A stretch of 64,000 nt of DNA from an uncultured Rhodospirillales bacterium (lineage in GTDB: Bacteria > Pseudomonadota > Alphaproteobacteria > ATCC43930 > CGMCC-115725). The stretch spans positions 1,644,706 to 1,708,705 of the forward strand of contig CAIKMD010000007.1 in NCBI GenBank assembly GCA_903828515.1. The letters run 5' to 3'. A model generated the notes under the pieces. The model was not told where the DNA came from. It worked only from the letters and a program-made list of their open reading frames with translations, and did not search any database. The translations under genes and the position numbers were made by a program. This document shows positions 11,876-20,432 of this stretch, piece by piece. Each line of letters begins with the position of its first letter. The first letter of the stretch is position 1.

Positions 11876-12859
11876 TCACGAAACCTGTTGGATCGCCGAC
11901 AGCAACCAATGCCCGCCCGGACTGCGCGCATAGGTCCATAGCTCTGCCGCCTCAACCGCGTTCTGCGCGTCGCCGCTGACGATCAATTCGGCCTCGCCGG
12001 GCCGCGCGTCGCTGCGCACGTTGAAGTCGCGGGCGCGCCAATGCATCAACGCGGTCGCGTATTGCATGGTGCCTTCATCCCAGGATTCGCGAACCTCGCC
12101 CTTGATGAGCTCGACGTTCTCGACGTGATTGATCACGCCCTGGCTTTGGTTTTCGGCGAGTTGCGCGCTGAAATAGGACAGTATCTCCGGCGTTACGTAG
12201 CGGCGCAGGGCGCCGAGATCCCCGGCGCTCCAGGCGGCCTGCACGCCTTTGAGAATATCCTCGAATTGCTGATAGTCCGACGCGGCGACGCCGAAGCTCG
12301 AGACGCGTGGCGCGCCATAGGCCGGGAATGCCGTCGGTTGAGCAACGCCGTAATCCGGTCCGGCAAACGGCATCGGGCCGCCATAGGGCGCGCCGTAGGA
12401 CGGCACGCTGTGACGTCGCGTGAACAGGCGGATGAGGAACCAAACGCCACCTGCCAACAGGAGCCACGAGAGGATCGAGCCGCCGAAGCCCATGCCGCCA
12501 CCGAAACCGCCCAAGCCGCCGCCCATGCCCCAATGGGGAAACAGCATGCTGCCGATCCACGAACCGAAGAACCCGCCGGCGAGCCCGGTCAGGAACGGAT
12601 GCGAACTGCCGAAGCCGCCATAACCGTTATAACCGGGCTGCGCACCGTAAGGCGCGCTGGGGCTGGTTTGCGGCGTGATGCTGCGCTGGATCGGCGCGCC
12701 GCTATTGGGGGCATAGGTCTGCGAACCGCGACTGCCCATGCTCGAAAAGCTGCCGCCGCCGCTCGACCGATAGCTGCCGCCGGCGCGTGCCTCAGCCAGC
12801 GACGGGGCGAGACCGATCATCGCCACCAAGGCTAAAACCGCCCAGAACCGCCATTTCAT
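11876..12859 (-). CDS. Tim44-like domain membrane protein
   Basis: 327 residues. A signal peptide or anchor lies at 1-25 (WAVLALVAMIGLAPSLAEA). A Gly/Ser/Tyr-rich low-complexity segment covers about 26-90. Two closely spaced glycine-rich hydrophobic stretches follow (FLTGLAGGFFGSWIGSML and GGSILSWLLLAGGVWFLIRLF). The C-terminal Tim44/MBA1-like domain begins around SDYQQFEDILKGVQAAWSAGDLGALRRYVTPEI and ends with EAAELWTYARSPGGHWLLSAIQQ. Bacterial members are inner-membrane proteins of poorly known role; some link to translocation or lipid handling by fold only. It is probably cotranscribed with the DUF1491 gene downstream. Confidence 0.85.
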   Translation of the reverse strand: MKWRFWAVLALVAMIGLAPSLAEARAGGSYRSSGGGSFSSMGSRGSQTYAPNSGAPIQRSITPQTSPSAPYGAQPGYNGYGGFGSSHPFLTGLAGGFFGSWIGSMLFPHWGMGGGLGGFGGGMGFGGSILSWLLLAGGVWFLIRLFTRRHSVPSYGAPYGGPMPFAGPDYGVAQPTAFPAYGAPRVSSFGVAASDYQQFEDILKGVQAAWSAGDLGALRRYVTPEILSYFSAQLAENQSQGVINHVENVELIKGEVRESWDEGTMQYATALMHWRARDFNVRSDARPGEAELIVSGDAQNAVEAAELWTYARSPGGHWLLSAIQQVS

Positions 12860-12988
12860 GACCGACGCCCTCTTGTTATCCGCAAATCGCGGCTAATATC
12901 TCGTCAGCCGCATCCGATTCTGCAAGGATGGCCGGTAAAATAGCGGCAAGTTGGTCCGGTGGCCAATCGAGCCGGGGAGTGGAGTTGG

Positions 12989-14281
12989 ATGCACCCGACG
13001 GCACGGGCCGAGGACGATTCGGGCGACGACCGCGCCGCAGCGGCAGCCCGCTATCATACGGTGCGCACGCGGACCGAGGCTCTGGCCGCGCCGCTGTCGC
13101 CCGAGGACCAAACCGTTCAGTCGATGGCCGATGCCAGCCCGACGAAATGGCACCGCGCGCATACCACCTGGTTTTTCGAGAATTTCCTGCTCGCGCCGCA
13201 CGCGCCTGACTACCGCCCGTTTCATCCGACCTACGGTTACCTGTTCAATTCCTATTATGAGGGTGCCGGCGCCCGCCATCCGCGGCCCGCGCGCGGACTG
13301 CTCTCGCGGCCCAGCGTCGCCGAGATCGCGCAATATCGCGCGCATGTCGATGCGGCGATGAATACCCTGGTTGCCAACGCTGACGGCGAAACCTGGCGCA
13401 CGATCGCGCCGCTGTTCGACCTTGGCCTTCATCACGAGGAGCAGCATCAGGAATTGCTCCTCATGGATATCAAGCACGTGCTGTCGCTCAATCCGCTCGA
13501 TCCGGGTTATGCCGAGGCAAAGCCGCGCGGGCATCGCGCGGCGCCCCCGTTGCGTTTCGTCGATTTCGCCGGCGGGTTGCGCGAGATCGGCTATGGCGGC
13601 AACGGGTTTTTCTTCGACAACGAAGGTCCGCGCCATAAGACCTGGCTGGAGAATTTCCGGCTGGCCTCGCGTCTCGTCACCTGCGGGGAATACCTCGCGT
13701 TCATCCGCGATGGCGGTTACGCGCGCGCCGAATTCTGGCTCTCGGAAGGTTGGGCGACGGTGCAGAGCGCGGGCTGGACCGCTCCGCTGTACTGGCGCGA
13801 GGACGATCGCGTCTGGACGATCTTCACGCTGGCCGGGCGTCGCGCGGTCGATCCCGACGAGCCGGTATGTCACGTCAGCCTTTACGAAGCCGACGCGTTC
13901 GCGCGCTGGGCCGGGAAACGCTTGCCGACCGAAGCCGAGTGGGAAGTCGCGGCGTCCGAAAGCCGGGTGGAACTTGCCGGGAACCTGATGGATCGCGGAG
14001 CGTTTCATCCCCAGGCGGCGGGCGAGGGCGGCGCGTCGTTGGAGCAGATGGTCGGCGACGTGTGGGAGTGGACGGCCAGCGCCTATGGCGCCTACCCGGG
14101 CTATCATCCGCCCGAGGGAACGATCGGGGAATACAACGGGAAATTCATGTCGAATCAGATGGTCTTGCGGGGCGGCGCGGCGGTGACCCCGGCCGGTCAT
14201 GTGCGGTTGAGTTACCGCAATTTCTTTCCAGCATCGGCGCGCTGGGCGTTCAGCGGCATTCGTCTGGCGGCCGACGCATGA
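12989..14281 (+). CDS. egtB: ergothioneine biosynthesis sulfoxide synthase EgtB
   Basis: Non-haem iron enzyme that joins trimethylhistidine (hercynine) to a thiol donor (gamma-glutamylcysteine or cysteine) with O2, giving the sulfoxide precursor of ergothioneine. The N-terminal DinB-like part carries the iron ligands: KWHRAHTTWFFE and the LHHEEQHQELL helix. The C-terminal FGE-sulfatase fold shows FRLASRLVTCGEYLAF, LPTEAEWEVAA, GDVWEWTASAYGAYPGY and LRGGAAVTP. I chose the ATG at 12989 (430 residues) because GGAG elements stand just upstream; the ATG at 12959 lacks one. The stop overlaps egtD as ATGA. No egtA, egtC or egtE is nearby, so the last steps must be encoded elsewhere. Which thiol donor is used cannot be read. 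Confidence 0.93.
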   Translation: MHPTARAEDDSGDDRAAAAARYHTVRTRTEALAAPLSPEDQTVQSMADASPTKWHRAHTTWFFENFLLAPHAPDYRPFHPTYGYLFNSYYEGAGARHPRPARGLLSRPSVAEIAQYRAHVDAAMNTLVANADGETWRTIAPLFDLGLHHEEQHQELLLMDIKHVLSLNPLDPGYAEAKPRGHRAAPPLRFVDFAGGLREIGYGGNGFFFDNEGPRHKTWLENFRLASRLVTCGEYLAFIRDGGYARAEFWLSEGWATVQSAGWTAPLYWREDDRVWTIFTLAGRRAVDPDEPVCHVSLYEADAFARWAGKRLPTEAEWEVAASESRVELAGNLMDRGAFHPQAAGEGGASLEQMVGDVWEWTASAYGAYPGYHPPEGTIGEYNGKFMSNQMVLRGGAAVTPAGHVRLSYRNFFPASARWAFSGIRLAADA

Positions 14282-15246
14282 AGGCCGCGACTGCACGCGC
14301 CATTTTTCACGATTTGGCCCCCGAACCGGAAAGCTTTCGCGATCTCGTGCTCGAGGGATTGAGCCGGCGCGACAAGGAGATTCCCTGCCGCTTTCTCTAC
14401 GACGAGCGCGGCTCGGTGCTGTTCGAGGCGATTTGCGAGACGCCCGAATATTATCCGACGCGCACGGAGATGGCGATCCTCGCCGATTGCGCGCCGGAAA
14501 TCGCATCGTTCATCGGTCCGCATTGCCAACTCATCGAATTCGGCAGCGGTGCGTCACGCAAGGTAACGCTGCTGCTCAACGCGATGGAACAGCCGGCCGC
14601 TTATGTCGCGATCGAGATATCGCGCGAAGCCTTGCAGCACGCGACCGACGCGCTGGCCTCGCGGTTTCCCGGCCTCGCCGTGGTGGCGGTCTGCGCCGAT
14701 TACATGCGCCCTTTCGATCTGCCGGAATTGCCGGAATCGAATGGCGGACGACGGCTCGGCTTTTTCCCAGGTTCGACGATCGGCAATCTCAATCCGGACG
14801 AGGCTAAGCTGTTCCTCGAAGGCTGCCGTCGCGTGATCGGACCGAACGGTGCGATGGTGGTGGGCGTCGATCTGAAGAAAGACGCCAAGACGCTGCACGC
14901 GGCCTATAACGATGCCGCCGGCGTGACTGCCGATTTCACGCTCAATCTGCTGACCCGGATCAACCGCGAACTCGGTGCCGATTTCGATCTCGCGCGGTTC
15001 GCTCATGACGCGTCCTATAACGCGATCGCCGGCAAGGTCGAGATTTTCATCCGCAGCCGCGCCGATCAGGTCGTCACGGTGGCGGGACGCCGCTTCCGCT
15101 TCAACGCGGGCGAACGCATCCACACCGAAGATTCATGGAAGTATTCCGTGCCGCAATTCCATGAACTCGCGACGCGGGCTGGATTTACCCCGGCCCAACA
15201 TTGGGTCGACCCGGGGAATCTCTTCAGCGTGCATCTGCTGGTTTGA
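14278..15246 (+). CDS. egtD: L-histidine N(alpha)-methyltransferase EgtD
   Basis: SAM-dependent trimethylation of histidine to hercynine, the first step of ergothioneine synthesis. The 322 residues are the usual length. Visible motifs: FLYDERGSVLFEAICETPEYYPTRTE (family signature), LIEFGSGASRKVTLLL (SAM-binding glycine loop), FFPGSTIGNLNPDEA (the GSxIGN motif), GVDLKKDAKTLHAAYNDAAGVTADFTLNLL and the final IHTEDSWKYSVPQF segment. It is translationally coupled to egtB (ATGA), so the two central enzymes are made together. It ends nine bases before the convergent infA gene. Confidence 0.95.
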   Translation: MKAATARAIFHDLAPEPESFRDLVLEGLSRRDKEIPCRFLYDERGSVLFEAICETPEYYPTRTEMAILADCAPEIASFIGPHCQLIEFGSGASRKVTLLLNAMEQPAAYVAIEISREALQHATDALASRFPGLAVVAVCADYMRPFDLPELPESNGGRRLGFFPGSTIGNLNPDEAKLFLEGCRRVIGPNGAMVVGVDLKKDAKTLHAAYNDAAGVTADFTLNLLTRINRELGADFDLARFAHDASYNAIAGKVEIFIRSRADQVVTVAGRRFRFNAGERIHTEDSWKYSVPQFHELATRAGFTPAQHWVDPGNLFSVHLLV

Positions 15247-15255
15247 AGCGCGGCC

Positions 15256-15528
15256 TTAGCGTCGGAACTGCGGTCGGCGGACGGGTGTCGCGACGGCGGC
15301 GGCGCGTTCGTCCTTGTGGCGGAAATTGATTCGGCCCTTGGTGAGATCGTAAGGCGTCATCTCGACGGTCACGCGATCGCCCGCAAGGATGCGGATTCGA
15401 TTCTTTTTCATTTTTCCCGAGGTGTAGGCGAGCGTCTCGTGGCCGTTATCGAGTTTGACGCGGAACCGTGCGTCGGGGAGAAGCTCGGTCACCACACCGT
15501 CGAATTCGATCAGGTCTTCCTTTGCCAA
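15256..15528 (-). CDS. infA: translation initiation factor IF-1
   Basis: OB-fold protein that occupies the ribosomal A site during initiation. The sequence ([52 protein letters not shown]) is unmistakable. I start it at the TTG at 15528, which gives the canonical N-terminus [16 protein letters not shown] ribosome site ends five bases before this TTG, while for the GTG at 15534 the same site would touch the start codon. The product has 90 residues, about 18 longer than typical IF-1, because of a basic C-terminal tail ([17 protein letters not shown]). It follows the cold-shock gene on the same strand but behind a likely terminator. Confidence 0.93.
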   Translation of the reverse strand: MAKEDLIEFDGVVTELLPDARFRVKLDNGHETLAYTSGKMKKNRIRILAGDRVTVEMTPYDLTKGRINFRHKDERAAAVATPVRRPQFRR

Positions 15529-15553
15529 GGGCACTCCTCAAAAGAGCAATGGG

Positions 15554-15590
15554 CTAAAAACGAAGCGGGGCGAGGTCGTGGCCCCGTTTC
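15554..15590 (-). terminator. probable terminator of the cold-shock gene
   Basis: On the minus strand GAAACGGGGC (15590-15581) can pair with GCCCCGCTTC (15571-15562) around a short loop, followed directly by GTTTTTAG. It lies just after the cold-shock stop (15597) and before infA, whose transcript would then need its own promoter or readthrough. Confidence 0.6.
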
Positions 15591-15596
15591 CCCGTA

Positions 15597-15803
15597 TCAC
15601 GCGGCGGCGATATTGCCCGCGTTGACCTTTCCTTGCGGTCCGCGTTCCAGATCGTAACTGACCCGTTGACCTTCGTTGAGGCTGGCCATGCCCGCCTTCT
15701 GTACGGCCGAAATATGCACGAACACATCCTTGCTGCCGTCGTCCGGCTGAATGAATCCGTAGCCCTTCACCGCGTTAAACCATTTGACCGTTCCCGTTGA
15801 CAT
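15597..15803 (-). CDS. cold-shock domain protein (CspA family)
   Basis: 68-residue single-stranded nucleic-acid-binding OB-fold protein, an RNA chaperone. It contains [17 protein letters not shown] (RNP1) and DVFVHISAV (RNP2), and ends [13 protein letters not shown] start at the ATG at 15803 ([10 protein letters not shown]), which is where the family begins; the frame to 15854 adds 17 unrelated residues. The 238-base stretch upstream (15804-16041) is GC-rich with no gene and probably holds a long 5' leader, as is common for csp genes, and the promoter. Which Csp paralogue it is cannot be told from this window. Confidence 0.92.
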   Translation of the reverse strand: MSTGTVKWFNAVKGYGFIQPDDGSKDVFVHISAVQKAGMASLNEGQRVSYDLERGPQGKVNAGNIAAA

Positions 15804-16041
15804 CGTTCGCTCCAGAAAATTATCACGTACCGCGCGCTTTGCGCGTCGGGCCAAACGCCGATTTGAATGAAGCCGGGTCGGCGCTCATGACGAGCAGGGG
15901 ACAGGGCCGACCCAAAGCGAGTTGACGCGGTAAAGATAAAATATCCGGGCGGATGTTTGCAACCGGGATGGCGCCGGGTCGGGGGCGCCGCCGGCGGTCT
16001 TGCTGCAGCGCAAAAGAATGCGCGGCGTGCCGTGGGTCGTG

Positions 16042-17154
16042 TTATTTGCTGGCGAGCACGGGTTGGATGCGGCTGCCGTCGCCAACCTCGTTCGGCACGT
16101 TGATCGCGACCCGATCGCCGGGCTTCGCGCCGTCGAGCAAGGTTATGAAGGCGCCATCGGTACCCGCCAGCTTGACCTTGCGGAAGGTAATCATACCGTC
16201 GTCGCCGACGCCCGCGATGAAATTCTCGCCGCCGCGGACGACCAATGCGCTGACCGGCATCTGCGGGAAGCTTTGTACTTTCAGATGGAGGTTCGCGTAG
16301 ACGAACGCGCCGCCGACTAGAGCATTCTTGCTGTTGTCGATGTCGATCTCGGCCAGGAGTGTCCGGGTCTTCGGATCGAGCGCGCCGGCGGTGCGGCTGA
16401 TGCTGGCATGAATGATCCGCGTCGGATCGCTCGCGTCGGTGACGTCGACCGGGTCGCCGATATGCACGTAGGGCGCGTCGAGCTGTTCGATGTAGACGGC
16501 GACGCGGAGTTTGGAGTTGTCGGCGATCGTCACGACCGGCAGCGAGGTCGATTGATTGGTCGTGGCGGCCGGCATCATCGCGCCGGGATCGGCGTAACGC
16601 GCGGTGATCGTGCCGTCGAAGGGCGCGCGAATGGTCTCGTAGGATTTGAGCGTGCCGAGATTGCGGACGGCCTGTTCGGACATGCGCAGATTGGTTTCCG
16701 ATTGCTGCTGGGTCTGGAGGGCGACATTGCCGCGGGTCAGCAGGTCCTTGTCGCGAGCGGCAAGCCGGCGCTTGTTTTCGAGGTCGGCCTGGGCCGCATC
16801 ATAAAGGGCATCGGTTTCGGCAGAATCGAGTTCGGCCAGAACCTGTCCGGCCTTGACCTGGTCGCCTTTGTCGACATTGACGGTTTTGAGATAGCCGGCG
16901 ACCTTGGAGAAGAGCGTGGCCGTGGTGAAGGGGCGGGCATCGCCGAGCAGACGGACGTCGCGCAACTCGGCGCTCTTGCCCACGGTGACGACCTGGACCC
17001 GCGGGCCTTTCGCCGTTTCGGTCTCGAGGGTGTCCCGGGCAGAAGCTACCTCGGCATAACGCCCATGAACGATGTATCCGGCGACGATCGCAATCGCGGC
17101 GAGGCCGAGAACGCCCCACAGGTAAACGCGTTTGTCGCCCTTGCGACTAGCCAT
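16042..17154 (-). CDS. RND efflux periplasmic adaptor (membrane fusion protein)
   Basis: 370 residues from the ATG at 17154, which overlaps the pump stop by eight bases; the longer frame to 17214 would run well into the pump gene. An N-terminal membrane anchor (VYLWGVLGLAAIAIVAGYIV) replaces the lipobox found in AcrA. Then come the barrel-lipoyl halves (VAGYLKTVNVDKGDQVKAGQVLAELDSAE and YETIRAPFDGTITARYADPGAMM) flanking a helical hairpin, and a C-terminal membrane-proximal part (VSALVVRGGENFIAGV). It bridges the RND pump to an outer-membrane channel. No TolC-like gene is adjacent. The pump-first, adaptor-second order is the reverse of most RND operons. Confidence 0.92.
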   Translation of the reverse strand: MASRKGDKRVYLWGVLGLAAIAIVAGYIVHGRYAEVASARDTLETETAKGPRVQVVTVGKSAELRDVRLLGDARPFTTATLFSKVAGYLKTVNVDKGDQVKAGQVLAELDSAETDALYDAAQADLENKRRLAARDKDLLTRGNVALQTQQQSETNLRMSEQAVRNLGTLKSYETIRAPFDGTITARYADPGAMMPAATTNQSTSLPVVTIADNSKLRVAVYIEQLDAPYVHIGDPVDVTDASDPTRIIHASISRTAGALDPKTRTLLAEIDIDNSKNALVGGAFVYANLHLKVQSFPQMPVSALVVRGGENFIAGVGDDGMITFRKVKLAGTDGAFITLLDGAKPGDRVAINVPNEVGDGSRIQPVLASK

Positions 17155-20100
17155 GACTGGTCTCTCCTCCGGTCGATCCAGCCGCCTCGGCGGCAAATCG
17201 ACGATCAAGTTCATACAGCGTCGGCGGCTTTCGGCGCAATAACGTGTAGATAATCGGCACGATAAAGAGGGTGGCGATGGTGCCGGCCGCGAGGCCGCCG
17301 ATCACGGCGCGGCCGAGGGGCGCGTTCTGTTCGCCCGCCTCGCCCAGCCCCAAGGCCATTGGGGTCATGCCGAGGATCATCGCCAGGGCGGTCATCAGGA
17401 TTGGCCGCAGTCGCGTCTTTGCCGCTTCGACGATGCCGGCGATCGCATCGAGATTTTCACGCGCGCGAATGTCGTTGGCGAAGCTCACGACGAGGATGGA
17501 GTTCGACACCGCGATGCCGACCGTCATGATCGTGCCCATCAGGGATTCGACGTTGATGGTCGTGCCGGTCAGCACCAGCATCCAGATGATGCCGATCAGC
17601 GCGCCGGGCAATGCCATCATGATGATGAGGGGATCGACCCACGACTGAAACAGGATAACCAGAAGCGCGTAAACCAGAATGATCGCGAGGATGAGGCCGA
17701 AGCCCAGATTGCGGAATGAGGTTTCCATCACCTGGTTCTGACCGCGAATGTCCATATGAGTCGAGATCGGCTGACCCTTCATGACATTGTCGATCGCGGC
17801 ATGGAGATCGCGCGCGACGCCGCCGAGATCGCGGCCGTCGATGTTGGCGGCGACGTCGATGACGCGCGAGACGGTGTAGTGGCTGACGGATTCGAAGTTG
17901 GTGGACGGGCGTATCGTGGCGATATCGGCCAAGCGAGTAACTGGCGCATTCGGCATGACGGCCATGGCGCTGGTCAGCGACGGCAGGAGCGGCGCATTGG
18001 GCTGGCTGATGGGAATCGCCATCAATTCCGGCACCGTCGAAACCTGCGCGATCGGCATCAAGACGGCGACGCTATAGGTGACGTTGTTCAGCGGATTGAG
18101 GAACGACGATGGCGCGACGAGTTGGCTCGACGACAACGCGATCAGAACGTTGTTTGCGACCTGGCTCTGGGTGATGCCCATTTGGGTTGCGCGCAACCGG
18201 TCGACGTCGATCTGGAGCGCCGGGTAATTGAGCAACTGAATGACGTGAGGATCGACGATGCCGGGAATCGATCGCATCGACACGAGCAGTTTTTGCGCTA
18301 GCGCCTGGGATTGATTGAAATCGGCGGCCTGGATTTGCACGTCGATCGGCGCCGATTGGCCGAAATTGAGCACCTGACTCACGATGTCGGCGTTCTGAAA
18401 GTAAAACTCGCTGCCCGGAAAATCCTTCGGGAGCTGTTCGCGAATCATGCGGATGTAGTCGATGCTCGGGCGATGGCCCGGCTTCAACTGCACCAGGATT
18501 TCGGAATCGCCGCTGCTGATGTTGTCGGTCGGCACGACCGACATGTTGTACGCGTTGGCAACGCCGCTGACGTCATTGATGGTTTGCAGTTCCGCCGCGG
18601 GAATGATGTCGCGAATCTTTTGGTCGACCTGCAGCACGAGTTTTTCCGTCTGCTCGATCCGGGTCCCGATCGGTGCGCGATAGTGCAGCTTGATGAGGCC
18701 GACATCGGAAATCGGAAAGAAGTCGGTGCCGACGACGGTTGCGAGCGCGCCGCTGGCGACGAGAAGAACGGCGCCGCCGATGAGGACGAAAGCGCGTATC
18801 TCCAACGCACGCGATAAGGCGCGGCCATAGCGTTCGCGCAGGCGCTCGAAGCTGTTCTGGAAAGCGGCGCCGGCACGGCCGAAAAAGCCGCTGGGCGCGG
18901 CGTGGTGGTCTTCGCCGGCCAGCAGGGCGCGGCCGAAACACGGCACCATCGAGAACGAGAGGAAGAACGATGCGAGCAACGCCAGCACGACGGTGATGGC
19001 GAGCGGGATGAACAGATATCGCGCCGGCCCGGTCAGGAGCACGACCGGGAAGAACACGATACACATCGCGAGCGTCGCCACCGTCAGCGGAAGTACGACT
19101 TCGGACGCGCCGTCGAGAATGGCGACCATCAACGGTTTGCCGAGCGTCTGGTTGCGGTGGATGTTCTCGATTGCGACCGTGGCATTGTCGACGAGGAGGC
19201 CGATCGCCAGCGCGAGGCCGCCCAAGGTCATGAGGTTGATCGATTGTCCCGCCAGCATCAGGCCCATGATGGCCGCGAAGATCGAAAGCGGGATCGAGAG
19301 CGCCACGATCGTCGTGCTGCGCCAACTGCCGAGGAACAGCAGAATCATCAGCGAAACGAGGATCGAGGAGATCACTGCCTCGCGCACGACGTTCGAGATC
19401 GCCGACCGCACGAAGACCGATTGATCGAAATTGAGGCTGAGATCGATTCCGTCGGGCGCCGCGGCCTTGATTTCGGGCATGAGATCGCGCGAGGCGTCGA
19501 CCACCGCGAGGGTCGATGCATCGGCATGGCGCAGGATCAGCATGTAGACCGCGCGTTGGCCATTGACGTGAGCGACCGTCGTTTGGTTGCCGGCGGTGTC
19601 CGCGACATGGGCGACGTCGCCGAGCTGGACCAGCACGCCGTTTCGCATGCCGAGCGGAAGCTGGTTGAACAAGTCGACGGTGGGCGGGCTCGAATTAAGC
19701 GCGACGTTGTATTCGCGATCGGCGATGCGCGCGACGCCGGCGGGCACCGTCACGTTCGAGGTCGTGAGTGCGCCCACGACGTCGGTTGGCGAGACGCCTT
19801 TGGCGATCATTCGCTGTTCGTCGAGCTGGACGAGGATCTGACGCTGCTTGCCGCCGTAAGGCGCGGTGATCGCGAGGCCGGGGACGGTGAACAGTTTCAG
19901 GCGTAGGAAGTTGAGCGCATAGTCCGAGATCACCTGTTCGGGAACGCTCTGGCTCGTCGCGGTGACCTGTAGGATCGGCACGCTCGAGGCGTTGAACTGA
20001 ATGACGTTCGGCGGCGTCATGCCGGGCGGAAGCTGTCGCAGGATGGTGTCGTTGGCGGATTCGACCTGGGCGATGGCGCCGCCGATGTCGGAACCGGGTT

Positions 20101-20392
20101 GGAAATAGATCTTGATGATGCCGGTGCTGGGAATCGATTCCGATTCAATGTGGTCGATGCCGTTGACGCTTTGCGAATAGGAACGCTCGGCGACCAGGAC
20201 GACGCGTCGCTCCATGTCGACGGCGGCGAGGCCGGGATAGTTCCAGGCGACAAGAACGACAGGGATGTCGATGATCGGAAAAATGTCGACGATCATCCGT
20301 GTCAACGCGAAACCGCCCATCAACAGAATGAGCAGCGCAGTGATCATTGTCGTATACGGCCTGCGCAGCGACAGGCGCACCAACCCCATCAT
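17147..20392 (-). CDS. RND family efflux pump permease
   Basis: 1081-residue inner-membrane proton-driven transporter, with 12 membrane segments in two repeats and two large periplasmic loops as in AcrB/MexB. It begins MGLVRLSLRRPYTTMITALLI. TM4 reads GGLALAIGLLVDNATVAIENIHR, and the second repeat reads MGTIMTVGIAVSNSILVVSFAND, where AcrB has its Asp407-Asp408 pair and Lys940. Here only the first aspartate is kept (VDN) and the lysine position appears to be Ser, so the proton relay differs from AcrB. The family call is certain but the substrate (drug, lipid or other) is open. It forms an operon with the adaptor gene. Confidence 0.95.
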   Translation of the reverse strand: MMGLVRLSLRRPYTTMITALLILLMGGFALTRMIVDIFPIIDIPVVLVAWNYPGLAAVDMERRVVLVAERSYSQSVNGIDHIESESIPSTGIIKIYFQPGSDIGGAIAQVESANDTILRQLPPGMTPPNVIQFNASSVPILQVTATSQSVPEQVISDYALNFLRLKLFTVPGLAITAPYGGKQRQILVQLDEQRMIAKGVSPTDVVGALTTSNVTVPAGVARIADREYNVALNSSPPTVDLFNQLPLGMRNGVLVQLGDVAHVADTAGNQTTVAHVNGQRAVYMLILRHADASTLAVVDASRDLMPEIKAAAPDGIDLSLNFDQSVFVRSAISNVVREAVISSILVSLMILLFLGSWRSTTIVALSIPLSIFAAIMGLMLAGQSINLMTLGGLALAIGLLVDNATVAIENIHRNQTLGKPLMVAILDGASEVVLPLTVATLAMCIVFFPVVLLTGPARYLFIPLAITVVLALLASFFLSFSMVPCFGRALLAGEDHHAAPSGFFGRAGAAFQNSFERLRERYGRALSRALEIRAFVLIGGAVLLVASGALATVVGTDFFPISDVGLIKLHYRAPIGTRIEQTEKLVLQVDQKIRDIIPAAELQTINDVSGVANAYNMSVVPTDNISSGDSEILVQLKPGHRPSIDYIRMIREQLPKDFPGSEFYFQNADIVSQVLNFGQSAPIDVQIQAADFNQSQALAQKLLVSMRSIPGIVDPHVIQLLNYPALQIDVDRLRATQMGITQSQVANNVLIALSSSQLVAPSSFLNPLNNVTYSVAVLMPIAQVSTVPELMAIPISQPNAPLLPSLTSAMAVMPNAPVTRLADIATIRPSTNFESVSHYTVSRVIDVAANIDGRDLGGVARDLHAAIDNVMKGQPISTHMDIRGQNQVMETSFRNLGFGLILAIILVYALLVILFQSWVDPLIIMMALPGALIGIIWMLVLTGTTINVESLMGTIMTVGIAVSNSILVVSFANDIRARENLDAIAGIVEAAKTRLRPILMTALAMILGMTPMALGLGEAGEQNAPLGRAVIGGLAAGTIATLFIVPIIYTLLRRKPPTLYELDRRFAAEAAGSTGGETSHG

Positions 20393-20432
20393 TGATGAAA
20401 AATCTCCCCGACCACGACTTTAAGTACTGATT

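Noticed and set aside
12893-14506. A 537-codon minus-strand frame opposite egtB and egtD
   Set aside because: The sense frames carry complete EgtB/EgtD motifs; the antisense protein is Arg-rich and featureless.
18902-19906. A 334-codon plus-strand frame within the RND pump gene
   Set aside because: Extreme Arg/Asp/His/Glu composition, no hydrophobic core or motif, and it lies wholly inside a clear transporter gene.
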